Source of the DNA: a virus
Reading direction: 5' to 3' (one strand)
IMG/VR virus record: IMGVR_UViG_3300028666_000074
Span: 1 to 34,113 of that record
Length of the DNA stretch: 34,113 bases
Each line of letters opens with the position of its first letter. Within the stretch, counting starts at the first letter, position 1. The notes beneath the pieces were generated by a model. It was given only the letters and a program-made list of their open reading frames with translations, was not told where the DNA came from and did not search any database. The translations under genes were made by a program, and so were the position numbers. This document shows, one piece after another, positions 14,988-22,466 of this stretch.

Positions 14988-16502
14988 ATGAACAAGACAT
15001 ACGAGAAAGTGAGCAAAGAAGCCGCCGAGACGCTCCACAAGTACCTCGCTACTCCCGAGGTCATCGGCATTCTCTCCAAGACGAAGGCCGCGACTGACGG
15101 CGATGCCGGCACGTTCAAGGTGATTGTCTCTACCGACACCAAGGACCGCCAGGGCGAGATTGTGAACCAAGAGGGCTGGGACCTTTCGGCATACACCAAG
15201 AATCCAGTCGTCCTCTGGGCCCACAAGTATGACCAACTTCCCATCGGCATGTGCACGGCCATCAAGACCGAGAACGGCCAGCTCGTCGCCGAGGGCAAGT
15301 TCGCCCCGGCTGATGCCAACCCCTTCGCGCAGCAGGTCCGCAAGCTCTATGACCTCGGTATGCTGAACGCCGTCTCTGTCGGATTCATCCCGACCGAGAT
15401 GGACGAGAAGGATCAGACCAAGACCTCCAAGCAGGAGATGCTTGAGTTCTCATTCGTGCCTGTGCCGGCGAACGCCGAGGCCCTGCGCCTTTCATACGAT
15501 CAGGTCCGCACCCTCAATCTCGACGTCGCAATGCTCATGACCAAAGGCCTCAAGTTCGACATGAGCGAGAAGGTCAAGAAAGAAGCCCAAGCCGGCGATC
15601 ATTGCGAGCTCGATGACGGCGGTGCGGGAATACTCGCGGCAGATCCGAAGAACCCGGACGGTCCGATGGTCTGCGTACCGTCTAAGGCGGCCGACAAGGC
15701 CCCCAATACCCCGGGGGACGATGGAGATGCCATCAAGGCCGCTCATGAGGCCATAAAGGCCTTCCACAAGGCCGTAGGGGCTGCCCATGAGGACTATAGC
15801 GCCGCTATGAAGGACTTCGGGGACGGTGATGCCGCCGACGGCCAGCCAACCGCTGACAGCGCCAAGACTGCGAAGGCCAAGGGGGCACTCTCCGATGAGA
15901 TAGCCGCGATCGAACAGAACGAAAAGAAGTGGCAGAACATGTGCCAGATATTCGAGGCTGTGGACGCTATGTGCTCTGTCTACTTCGACGAGGCCACGCC
16001 AGTCGAGAATTTCGGAGGGCTCGCGACCGAGCTCTCTGCCCTCATCGCATCGGTCGCTGGTGATGCCACCGCAAGCAAGGCGGCTGTCGTGAAGATGCTT
16101 GGCGCACACAAGGCCCTGCACTTCACTCTGAAGGATCACATGCCGGCCGTGAAGGAGGCTATAACGTGCCTCGATGCGGCGATGAAGTCCCACAAGAACG
16201 CGCAGAATTTGCATAAGGACACCATGGAACACACCAAGAACGCATACTCCGCCTTAGGAGGCATCAAGCCGGCCGAGGGTGGTGAAAGCGGCGACGAGGG
16301 TGCTGACGGATCGAAGCCGGAAGGCAACGACGCCGGTGGCACGAAGGCCGCTCCCCAAAGGTCGAAAACCCCAGAGGCCACGGACCCGGATTTGAACGAA
16401 TTCGTGGAGACACGTGAGCTTTTGAGGATGTTCGTAACTTCGGGCGGTGCTGCCCTCGAGCGCATGAATAAGAAGGCTCGTGAGCACGCTGCCCGCAAAT
16501 AA
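14988..16502 (+). CDS. HK97-type prohead protease with long C-terminal extension, 504 aa
   Basis: Residues about 40-170 form the HK97-family prohead protease, which trims capsid proteins during head maturation. Its catalytic set is visible as LWAHKYDQLPIG (H79), NAVSVGF (S130) and MLEFSFVPVPANAEAL (E153). The family is usually about 200 residues. Here another 330 residues follow, Ala/Lys/Asp/Glu-rich and helical (about 175-440), then a low-complexity acidic segment and a basic end (NKKAREHAARK). No separate scaffold gene is seen, and the capsid protein starts three bases later, so the extension is a good candidate for the internal scaffold. The leader CGATATCGCC-ATG lacks a Shine-Dalgarno site. 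Confidence 0.9.
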   Translation: MNKTYEKVSKEAAETLHKYLATPEVIGILSKTKAATDGDAGTFKVIVSTDTKDRQGEIVNQEGWDLSAYTKNPVVLWAHKYDQLPIGMCTAIKTENGQLVAEGKFAPADANPFAQQVRKLYDLGMLNAVSVGFIPTEMDEKDQTKTSKQEMLEFSFVPVPANAEALRLSYDQVRTLNLDVAMLMTKGLKFDMSEKVKKEAQAGDHCELDDGGAGILAADPKNPDGPMVCVPSKAADKAPNTPGDDGDAIKAAHEAIKAFHKAVGAAHEDYSAAMKDFGDGDAADGQPTADSAKTAKAKGALSDEIAAIEQNEKKWQNMCQIFEAVDAMCSVYFDEATPVENFGGLATELSALIASVAGDATASKAAVVKMLGAHKALHFTLKDHMPAVKEAITCLDAAMKSHKNAQNLHKDTMEHTKNAYSALGGIKPAEGGESGDEGADGSKPEGNDAGGTKAAPQRSKTPEATDPDLNEFVETRELLRMFVTSGGAALERMNKKAREHAARK

Positions 16503-16505
16503 AAC

Positions 16506-17762
16506 ATGAACAAAGAAATGATACAGCAGGCACTCGAGGGCGGCATGAATGAGCTCTTTGAGAAGAAGCTGGCCCCTTACATCACCGAGGAATCAGCCAA
16601 GGCTGCCCGCAAGGCAGTCGAGGTCCTCGGCGCGCAGCGCTCCCTGTTCGGCCGCGACATCACCGGCTTGTCCGAGAAGGTCAAGAAGGACTTCGTCGCG
16701 ATCGCCCAGGCAGCTGCACGGCTCGATGGCGTCTCTCTGAAGGCGAACGAAGCTCTGATCGAGGAACAGGACAATCGCGGCGGATACTTGGTATCCCGCG
16801 ACGTCGCTGACGCGATTATGAGGGTCGCTGCCTCCGTAGGCACCATCTTGAGCCAAGCGATGAAGTGGCCGATGAAAACCGACGAATTGGGCGTGCCGAA
16901 TTACACCGGCGCATTCCTCACCGGCGCCTATATTGGCGTCGATGTCGCCGGCACCGTGACTGGCTTGACCTTCGGTCAGGCTGTCCTCATCGCCAAGAAG
17001 TGGCAGCTCGCCTTCGTGGTCGGCAACGACCTTCTCGCTGACGCATCGGTTCAGCTGGCAGACTGGCTCCTCGCCCTCGCAGGCGAAGCCCTCGCCAACA
17101 TGATCGACCAGCAGGGTCTCATCGGCACCGGCGCTCCGTTCGTGGGAGTTCTCAACTTCCCGACTGGCGCGCTTCCGACTGACTCTGCCGGAAAGACGTA
17201 TCCTGGTAACACCACCGGCCAGTACTTCGCCGGCAACAGCTCGACGTCCGGCAAGACCGGATTCTCGAATTGGGACGTCTTGGTCGACTCGTCGAACCTG
17301 ATCGGTCAGCAGGAGGAATCCGTCCTCGAAGGTTCGGCCTTCTACATGCACCGCTCTGTATGGGCGTCTCTGCGTGTTCAGAAGGACACCGCGGGCAACT
17401 TCATCCTGCCTTTCGCTGGTATCGCATCGATCGCCGGTCTCGCCTCGCCCTTGGAGGTGAACCCGACGGGCGGCCCTGTCCGCCCGGCTGGTGAGATCCT
17501 CGGCTTCCCGGTTTACACGAACCGCTGGATGCCGGCCCTCTCGGCGACCGCCGCCAACACTCCGTTCATCATCTTCGGCAACTTCAAGGCTGCCGCATTC
17601 GGTGATAAGGGTGACATTCGCATGGAGCAGTATAACTCCGGCGCATTCGGCGGTAAGGAGATCGCACTCGCAGATCAGCGCGGCATCGTGTACAAACACC
17701 GCCACGCCTTCTCGATCGTTCTCCCTGGCGCTTTCCAGGTCGGCTACACCTCGGCTTCCTAA
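16506..17762 (+). CDS. HK97-fold major capsid protein, 418 aa
   Basis: The main shell protein. Residues about 1-90 form a helical, charged leader resembling a delta domain. The HK97 core starts near the GGYLVSRDVADAIMRVAASV block (92-111). Typical core elements follow, including FGQAVLIAKKWQLAFVVGNDLLADA and a Gly-rich loop region. The C-terminal IALADQRGIVYKHRHAFSIV is usual for the fold. Length is typical, and the position after the prohead protease fixes the call. The leader AAATAAAAC-ATG has no Shine-Dalgarno site. How this protein is made in large amount without one is of interest. A short hairpin follows the gene. Confidence 0.95.
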   Translation: MNKEMIQQALEGGMNELFEKKLAPYITEESAKAARKAVEVLGAQRSLFGRDITGLSEKVKKDFVAIAQAAARLDGVSLKANEALIEEQDNRGGYLVSRDVADAIMRVAASVGTILSQAMKWPMKTDELGVPNYTGAFLTGAYIGVDVAGTVTGLTFGQAVLIAKKWQLAFVVGNDLLADASVQLADWLLALAGEALANMIDQQGLIGTGAPFVGVLNFPTGALPTDSAGKTYPGNTTGQYFAGNSSTSGKTGFSNWDVLVDSSNLIGQQEESVLEGSAFYMHRSVWASLRVQKDTAGNFILPFAGIASIAGLASPLEVNPTGGPVRPAGEILGFPVYTNRWMPALSATAANTPFIIFGNFKAAAFGDKGDIRMEQYNSGAFGGKEIALADQRGIVYKHRHAFSIVLPGAFQVGYTSAS

Positions 17763-17786
17763 GCCAGTAGCCCTCGACTTCCGCAT

Positions 17787-17806
17787 TCCGGCTGCCTCGA
17801 GCCGGA
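17787..17806 (+). other. Hairpin after the capsid gene
   Basis: TCCGGC (17787-17792) pairs with GCCGGA (17801-17806) across an eight-base loop. No T run follows, so it is not a standard terminator. It may stabilise the 3' end of capsid mRNA or partly stop transcription. The rest of the 83-base gap holds no gene I can support. Confidence 0.4.
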
Positions 17807-17845
17807 GAGCGGGGGCCGAGATTATCCACGCTAACCACCAATATC

Positions 17846-18151
17846 ATGCTGACAGTCAAAGCACTCGTTCGCGTTTCATATGATGGAAATCTGTACGACG
17901 TCGGTGAGACGTTTGAAGTCTCGCCTACCGATGCAGCCTTCCTCGGATGGGATCGGACGAACGGTACGGTGGCGGAGGTGGAATCCGGCGCCGAAGCGGC
18001 GGATACACAAGCCGAGCCCAAGGTCCCGACGGACCCCAGCCCGACACCTTCCGCCGATCAAGCACCCGCACCCACTCCTGAAGTCCCCGAGGACCAAGGA
18101 CAGGGCGAGCAGGTCGCGCCTGCGGGGGATACAAGCCAGTCCAACGGATAG
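17846..18151 (+). CDS. Hypothetical protein with small beta domain and Pro-rich tail, 101 aa
   Basis: Residues 1-45 look like a small beta domain (LTVKALVRVSYDGNLYDVGE, then FEVSPTDAAFLG). Such short proteins often follow the capsid gene in siphophages. Residues 46-101 are acidic, Pro/Ala/Glu-rich and disordered. No function is established from what I can see; a head-completion or capsid-associated role is inferred from position. The leader CCAATATC-ATG has no Shine-Dalgarno site. Confidence 0.7.
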   Translation: MLTVKALVRVSYDGNLYDVGETFEVSPTDAAFLGWDRTNGTVAEVESGAEAADTQAEPKVPTDPSPTPSADQAPAPTPEVPEDQGQGEQVAPAGDTSQSNG

Positions 18152-18244
18152 CCCCATCCGTCTCGCTCGTTCGATGGAGCGTCCGCTCCTCGAAAAAGTC
18201 GACGAGAGAGAAGCTGACAAGCTATAGGACATAACGAAAATATC

Positions 18245-18700
18245 ATGCGTTCATTGTATGACAACGTAAAGCTGACCGGTGTGACCTCGATCTCTCCCCA
18301 GAGCGTGACGGGTTCCTCGGCAGTGAATGGCACAGTCATCGACACCAAGGGATACAGCTCGGGCGCACTTGTGGCATACGCCGTCAAGTCGACCAGCAAC
18401 CCCTCGGCCGCCACGCTCGCAGTCAAGCTCCAGGAGGGAACCCTGGCCAACGGTGGCGACATGGCTGATGCTCTCGACAACACCGGTACCGTCATTGGGT
18501 TCACCCTCAATGCCGTCGCCGCTGATGCAGAGAATGCCGCTCGCATTGAAGGCCTCGGCCTCAACCGCAAGCGCTATCTCCGTATCGTCGTGACCCCGGC
18601 TTACACCGGTGGCACCAGCCCGTCGATGGTATCGGCCGCCGATATCCTCCTCGGCCGCGGATACGTCCGCCCGACCCAGACCACCACTTCGAACACATAG
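18245..18700 (+). CDS. Putative capsid decoration or head-associated protein, 151 aa
   Basis: A beta-rich, Thr/Ser/Ala-rich protein with blocks seen in phage head-associated proteins (KGYSSGALVAYAVKS, TLAVKLQEG, RKRYLRIVVTPAYTGGTSPS and ILLGRGY near the end). No cysteines, signal peptide or membrane segment. Position between capsid and connector supports a decoration or minor capsid role. I am not sure of the family. A 93-base gap before it contains a short GGAGC/GCTCC hairpin (about 18174-18188) and ends with AAAATATC-ATG. Confidence 0.65.
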   Translation: MRSLYDNVKLTGVTSISPQSVTGSSAVNGTVIDTKGYSSGALVAYAVKSTSNPSAATLAVKLQEGTLANGGDMADALDNTGTVIGFTLNAVAADAENAARIEGLGLNRKRYLRIVVTPAYTGGTSPSMVSAADILLGRGYVRPTQTTTSNT

Positions 18701-18718
18701 CTGTTCGCGGCATCGCCG

Positions 18719-18748
18719 CTCCTCGCCAACCGATTGGATGGCGGGGAG
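18719..18748 (+). other. Strong intergenic hairpin before the connector gene
   Basis: CTCCTCGCCA (18719-18728) pairs with TGGCGGGGAG (18739-18748) over ten positions, one of them G-T, with a ten-base loop. No T run follows. It separates head genes from tail genes and may attenuate transcription or mark an mRNA processing point. Confidence 0.5.
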
Positions 18749-18774
18749 AAGCGAGGACACGATCCTCCAACACC

Positions 18775-19662
18775 ATGGCAGAATCCATAGCACCATACGC
18801 CCTCACGACGCTCCAGCGCGTCAAGGACCGCATTCAGATAACCGTGTCGACCTTCGACCCGGTGCTGACGCGCATGATCAACTCCGTGACCGACTTCGTG
18901 GAGCGCGAAACAGGCAATCGGCGCTTTGCCCTCTCGACCTACACGGCCGAGATGTACTCCGCCTATGGTCCGCGCCAGAGATACCTTCCGCTCCGCCAGT
19001 CTCCGGTGACATTCATTACCCTCATCTGCAACACAGTAAGCGGATCGAACCAGATCAGCGTCACCGGCGCGACCGTAAACGGCATCAGCGTCGGGGACTT
19101 CACCAAGATTGGCCTCGTGGTCGGCCAGCCGGTCCGAGGCGATGGTATCCCAGGGACAGCGAACAACAGCCCCTATGGCACCGTCATATCTGTCATCGCC
19201 TCCAGCGCGATCACCCTCTCCGCCAACGCCAACGCCTCGGTGACTGGCGCGGTCGTACAGATATCAGGCGTGATAAAGTTCCAATGGCGCTCCGGCACGC
19301 CCTCGAATCCGTCATGGACCGACTTCATCGTCGACCAATATGAGCTCGTGAACGACGGCAAGGCGGGCCTCGTCCGCATCTATGGCGTGATGCCGAGGCT
19401 TTACAACAACATGGTTCGCGCGACCTACACCGCCGGCTATCTGATCAACTTTGCCAACGCTGGTGACAACCTGACACACACCCTGCCCGCCGATCTGACC
19501 GACCTCGTCGAGAACCTCATCATCCGCAGATGGAAGCGCCGCGAGCTTGCCGGCAAGCAGTCCGAAGGCCTCGAGGGGGCACAGACCAACTGGAAAGACA
19601 ACCTCGATTCCGAGGACCTCGACGTCATAAACCACTACCGCCGCGCGCCGAGCGTATACTAA
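18775..19662 (+). CDS. Head-tail connector (gp6-like) with inserted beta domain, 295 aa
   Basis: The N-terminus (APYALTTLQRVKDRI, MINSVTDFVERETGNRRF) and C-terminus (DLTDLVENLIIRRWKRRELAG) match the helical phage connector family that caps the portal. That family is usually near 100-200 residues. The excess is explained by an insertion at about residues 88-165, a beta module with GDGIPGT, YGTVISVIASSAITLSANA and a repeated VTGA. A similar module appears in the tail tube protein at 20769. The insert would probably lie on the particle surface. Start ATG 18775; no Shine-Dalgarno site. Confidence 0.8.
   Translation: MAESIAPYALTTLQRVKDRIQITVSTFDPVLTRMINSVTDFVERETGNRRFALSTYTAEMYSAYGPRQRYLPLRQSPVTFITLICNTVSGSNQISVTGATVNGISVGDFTKIGLVVGQPVRGDGIPGTANNSPYGTVISVIASSAITLSANANASVTGAVVQISGVIKFQWRSGTPSNPSWTDFIVDQYELVNDGKAGLVRIYGVMPRLYNNMVRATYTAGYLINFANAGDNLTHTLPADLTDLVENLIIRRWKRRELAGKQSEGLEGAQTNWKDNLDSEDLDVINHYRRAPSVY
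19655..19660 (+). promoter_or_regulatory. -10-like box TATACT before the gene at 19664
   Basis: Five of six matches to TATAAT. It meets the TAA stop of the connector gene and ends three bases before ATG 19664, so it is close for a working promoter. Weak evidence by itself. Confidence 0.35.
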
Positions 19663-19663
19663 A

Positions 19664-20113
19664 ATGGCTGGGTCATTCAACGTAGACATTCAGGGACTTG
19701 ATACGCTCACGGCCTTGCTAAAAGAGGCGCCCACGACTGTCGAACCGATCCTCCAGCAGGCCATCGTGACTGCATCTGACGTTCTCGCAAAGTACACGGC
19801 GCGGCCGCAGGTACCATATCGCACAGGCTTTCTGATTCAGACGTTCCGGCGGGATGTGCAGAGGCTCATGGCGCGGTGGTTTCCTACTGCAAGCTATGCA
19901 AAGTGGGTAGAGGACGGTACTGATCCCCATTGGATAGAACCGACGAGCGGGTATCTGTATTGGAAAGGTGCCCCACATCCAATGGCTCGAGTGTTCCATC
20001 CTGGCACTAAAGGGCAGCCGTACATGGAGTCTATTCTTGCAGCAGCAAAAAGTGATATAAATGATGTATTCCGCCAAGCAATAAGTGCCGCGATCGCAAA
20101 ACTCTCATCATAA
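19664..20113 (+). CDS. HK97 gp10-like neck/tail completion protein, 149 aa
   Basis: The family signature is visible at the C-terminus: RVFHPGTKGQPYMESIL matches the HPGTK-QPF block of HK97 gp10-like proteins. The N-terminal GLDTLTALLKEAP and the VPYRTGFLIQTF stretch also fit. These proteins act at the head-tail joint or in tail completion. Length is normal. It lies in the expected order: connector, gp10-like, tail terminator, tail tube. Confidence 0.85.
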   Translation: MAGSFNVDIQGLDTLTALLKEAPTTVEPILQQAIVTASDVLAKYTARPQVPYRTGFLIQTFRRDVQRLMARWFPTASYAKWVEDGTDPHWIEPTSGYLYWKGAPHPMARVFHPGTKGQPYMESILAAAKSDINDVFRQAISAAIAKLSS

Positions 20114-20116
20114 GCC

Positions 20117-20566
20117 ATGTCATCACTCCAAAATAGCATCAAGATCGCCATCGCTACGCAGCTCCAGGCCCTCGTCACGGCCGGGAGCCTTGGCGCATTC
20201 ATCGAGGAGGACCTCTCCAAGAATGTGCTCGATCTCGACTTCCCAGGCTTTCCCTGTGCCGTCCTCGGCATGGCTTCGGTCGGTAGCCAATACGAATATC
20301 AGCAGGCGAACCTTCGGACATACACGTTCGATATCCTCGTCGTCGTGAAGGGAGAGAATGTGACGACTGCCACGGACGTCGAGGATACAGCCGACGCAAT
20401 CCTGAACCAGTTCGACAACAACTTCACTCTGGGAGGCGTGGCCCAGATAGGCATCGAGGCTACCACGACACCCACCGCGCCGGTATCCTCCCAAGGAAAG
20501 ACGTATATTGTTTTTAATGTTACAATAAAGGCGAAGGCTCTCCAAAGCCTCACCTATAATTTCTAA
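20117..20566 (+). CDS. Putative tail terminator protein, 149 aa
   Basis: Siphophage tail terminators cap the growing tail tube and sit in gene order just before the tube protein, as here. The sequence is compatible: an N-terminal helix (NSIKIAIATQLQALVTAG), a central strand set (YTFDILVVVKG), a helix (DVEDTADAILNQFDNN) and a C-terminal strand (YIVFNVTIKAKALQ). The call is by position and general shape, with no strict motif. Its TAA stop comes four bases after the TATAAT box used by the next small gene. Confidence 0.7.
   Translation: MSSLQNSIKIAIATQLQALVTAGSLGAFIEEDLSKNVLDLDFPGFPCAVLGMASVGSQYEYQQANLRTYTFDILVVVKGENVTTATDVEDTADAILNQFDNNFTLGGVAQIGIEATTTPTAPVSSQGKTYIVFNVTIKAKALQSLTYNF
20555..20560 (+). 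promoter_or_regulatory. -10 box TATAAT, leaderless-type promoter for the gene at 20569
   Basis: A perfect TATAAT inside the end of the tail terminator gene ends eight bases before ATG 20569, with the TAA stop lying between. Confidence 0.6.
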
Positions 20567-20568
20567 CC

Positions 20569-20763
20569 ATGAACATCGCATCAAAAGACAAGATGATTCA
20601 CCCGCCCACTCTCATCGACTACCACTTCGCCGGTGCCGGCGTCCACCCGCCCATCACTATCAAAGCCGCGAGCCGTGAGGAGGCCGAGGCGAAGCTCCGA
20701 GAGATCCTCGCCAAGGCCGACACGTCGAAGGTCGAGCCATTACAAGATTCGGGTAACAAATAA
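20569..20763 (+). CDS. Hypothetical protein, 64 aa
   Basis: A small soluble protein with a beta N-terminal half (HPPTLIDYHFAGAGVHPPIT) and a charged helix (SREEAEAKLREILAKADTSK). I do not recognise it. It sits between the tail terminator and tail tube genes and starts just after a TATAAT box. Its TAA stop overlaps the AATAAT box before the tube gene. It may be a tail accessory protein. Confidence 0.65.
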   Translation: MNIASKDKMIHPPTLIDYHFAGAGVHPPITIKAASREEAEAKLREILAKADTSKVEPLQDSGNK

Positions 20764-20764
20764 T
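20759..20764 (+). promoter_or_regulatory. -10-like box AATAAT before the tail tube gene
   Basis: Five of six matches to TATAAT. It contains the previous stop (20761-20763) and ends four bases before ATG 20769. Confidence 0.45.
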
Positions 20765-20768
20765 TTTC

Positions 20769-21962
20769 ATGCCACTCACTCGCGGAATCGGTAAGCAGCT
20801 ACAAATCGGCGTCGCCAAGGAATCAACCCGCGGCACCGCTAACACCACCGTCGCCTACTGGCTTGCGGCCAGCGAATGGGCAATCGAGGAGCGTTTCAAT
20901 AACGCCGTCGATATCGAGACGTACGGTGTGATTGAGGACAACGTGGGCCAGACGCGCGTCAAGAATCTCTCGGAGGGCGAGCTCTCGCTCCCTCTGGCAG
21001 ACCTATCGACGCCGCTCCTGTTCCTTTCGATCTTCGGAACGGATACGCCGGCGACCCACTCCGGTGAATCGGTCGTCTACGACCATGTCATGACGGTAGC
21101 CCAGAGCGTCCAACACCAGTCCCTCACCTTCGCCATGCACGATCCGATCGTGGCCCAAGACTATGTGTTCGCCAATAGCGTAGTCTACAAGGCGAACCTG
21201 GCATACGAGCTCGGCAAGTTCGTCTCTTTGAAGGCATCCGTCAAGGGCCTCAAAGGCGCGACCCAGAGCGCCTATACGCCCTCCCAGAGCGCAGAGAACC
21301 GCTTCGTGCCGCAGTACCTCGCGTTCTATGTCGCTCCGACCGCAGCCGGCGTGAACGGAACCCTGACAGCGACTGGGACGGCCGCAACGACGATTCACGT
21401 CACGGGCCTTTCGATCAACACGAGCCTCCTGCGCGTCGGCATGACCGTGACCGGGACGAACGTACCGGTAGGCGCCATGATTGCAACCATCGTATCGGGC
21501 ACCGCCTTCGACCTTTCGGCCGCAACGACCGGAGCCGTCGGCACAATGACCTTCGGCGGATACAACATCAAGCTCAAATCCGCGCAGATTAACATCGAAT
21601 CGAACGTGACTGACGACGATGTGCTCGGCTCGACATCTCCCCGAGACTTCCTCAACCAGGAGTTCAAGGTCGAGGGCCAGATCGAGTGCATCTGGCAGAA
21701 CGAGTCCGACTTCAAGACCGGCGCCCTCGCCAATCTCGCCCAGGCCATGCGCTTCGACCTCGTCAATAGCGATGTCACAATCGGCACGTCCGCGCACCCC
21801 GAGATCAACATCGTCATGAACAAGGTGGTATTAACCGAGTTCACCAGGCCGGTCAAGATCAAGGACATCATGTACCAGACCGTTAAGTTCAAGGCCGCAT
21901 ACTCCGTGACCGACGCGAAGATGATCACGGTCACTTGCACCAACACGGTATCCGCATATTAG
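20769..21962 (+). CDS. Major tail tube protein with inserted beta domain, 397 aa
   Basis: The N-terminal GIGKQLQIGVAKESTRGTAN and the later DNVGQTRVKNLSEGELSLPL match siphophage tail tube proteins. Length, abundance-type codon use and order (after the terminator, before the chaperone) agree. An insertion near residues 195-263 (TLTATGTAATTIHVTGL, VGMTVTGTNVPVGAMIATI, FDLSAATTGAVG) has the same pattern as the insert in the connector at 18775. It probably projects from the tube. The core resumes at YNIKLKSAQINIESNVTDDD. Confidence 0.85.
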   Translation: MPLTRGIGKQLQIGVAKESTRGTANTTVAYWLAASEWAIEERFNNAVDIETYGVIEDNVGQTRVKNLSEGELSLPLADLSTPLLFLSIFGTDTPATHSGESVVYDHVMTVAQSVQHQSLTFAMHDPIVAQDYVFANSVVYKANLAYELGKFVSLKASVKGLKGATQSAYTPSQSAENRFVPQYLAFYVAPTAAGVNGTLTATGTAATTIHVTGLSINTSLLRVGMTVTGTNVPVGAMIATIVSGTAFDLSAATTGAVGTMTFGGYNIKLKSAQINIESNVTDDDVLGSTSPRDFLNQEFKVEGQIECIWQNESDFKTGALANLAQAMRFDLVNSDVTIGTSAHPEINIVMNKVVLTEFTRPVKIKDIMYQTVKFKAAYSVTDAKMITVTCTNTVSAY

Positions 21963-21993
21963 ACATCGGCACCTTATCCACAGGATATAAACA

Positions 21994-21999
21994 TATAAC
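21994..21999 (+). promoter_or_regulatory. -10-like box TATAAC before the tail chaperone gene
   Basis: Five of six matches, ending six bases before ATG 22006. A second candidate, TATAAA, lies at 21986-21991. Both are in the AT-rich 43-base gap after the tail tube gene. Confidence 0.5.
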
Positions 22000-22005
22000 A
22001 AAAAC

Positions 22006-22272
22006 ATGAACGACATCAAAGAATTGGTCACCACTACCGGCAAGAAGTTCGTCATCAAGAGCTTCCTTTCCTTCGAGGAAGTCGAGCCCGTCCTCGCCAT
22101 CGAGGACAACCTCAAGAAAAGCGCCAAGCTCATCGAGACAGCGCTGGTCTCATTCGAGGGAGATACCAAGGACGCATATGCCAAGATCCGCAAGCTCTCG
22201 GTCGCTGACTACGGCGAGATCGCCGCGGAGGTCACCAAGGTGCTCACCGGAAATTTTCCCCAGGGGAAATAG
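22006..22272 (+). CDS. Tail assembly chaperone, short (G-type) form, 88 aa
   Basis: A small helical acidic/basic protein between tail tube and tape measure, the position of lambda gpG and its analogues. These chaperones coat the tape measure protein during tail assembly and are not in the finished virion. The short form ends at TAG 22270-22272. Just before the stop, AAATTTT at 22251-22257 (read as A AAT TTT) is a good -1 slippery site, and the -1 frame is open to 22466, giving the longer GT-type form. Confidence 0.85.
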   Translation: MNDIKELVTTTGKKFVIKSFLSFEEVEPVLAIEDNLKKSAKLIETALVSFEGDTKDAYAKIRKLSVADYGEIAAEVTKVLTGNFPQGK

Positions 22273-22466
22273 AGCACGCTTGGGAGCGATTCTTCCGCTG
22301 GAATGTTGCTGATTTCCCCGACCAGATGTCCATGGCCGTGCTCTGCCGCGAGATGAAATGGACCTGGCACGAATACCGTCGGCAGCCGACGTGGTTCGTC
22401 CACTTCCTCTTAGCTCTCATGCAGGAGGAGATCAAGGCAAAGAAGCGGCCGCAATCCAATGAATAA
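22006..22466 (+). CDS. Tail assembly chaperone, frameshifted (GT-type) form, 153 aa
   Basis: After a -1 slip at 22251-22257, reading continues from 22257 in the new frame. It gives 69 further residues, starting SPGEIEHAWERFFRW, including WTWHEYRRQPTWFVHFLLAL, and ending KKRPQSNE at TAA 22464-22466. This part has no in-frame ATG near the junction. It carries Trp/Arg-rich helical sequence typical of T domains and ends eight bases into the tape measure gene. In lambda-like tails the GT form binds the tail tube and tape measure proteins. No standard stop-to-stop search would report this extension as a gene. Confidence 0.85.
22251..22257 (+). promoter_or_regulatory. -1 ribosomal frameshift site AAATTTT
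   Basis: A perfect X-XXY-YYZ heptamer in frame with the chaperone gene. It is followed at once by the inverted repeat TTTCCC-CAG-GGGAAA (22255-22269). The palindrome is too close to be a standard stimulatory stem, but it may add to pausing. Confidence 0.8.

Noticed and set aside
16593-17786. A 397-codon minus-strand frame opposite the capsid gene
   Set aside because: The + strand encodes a clear HK97 capsid protein here. The antisense product is Arg/Glu/Asp-rich with no recognisable domain.
18609-19343. A 244-codon + strand frame
   Set aside because: It crosses the stop of the decoration gene, a strong hairpin and the connector start in another frame, and gives Arg/His/Pro-rich low-quality sequence.
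22255-22269. Palindrome TTTCCC-CAG-GGGAAA as a terminator
   Set aside because: It lies inside the chaperone/frameshift coding region with no T run, and the tape measure gene must be transcribed through it.
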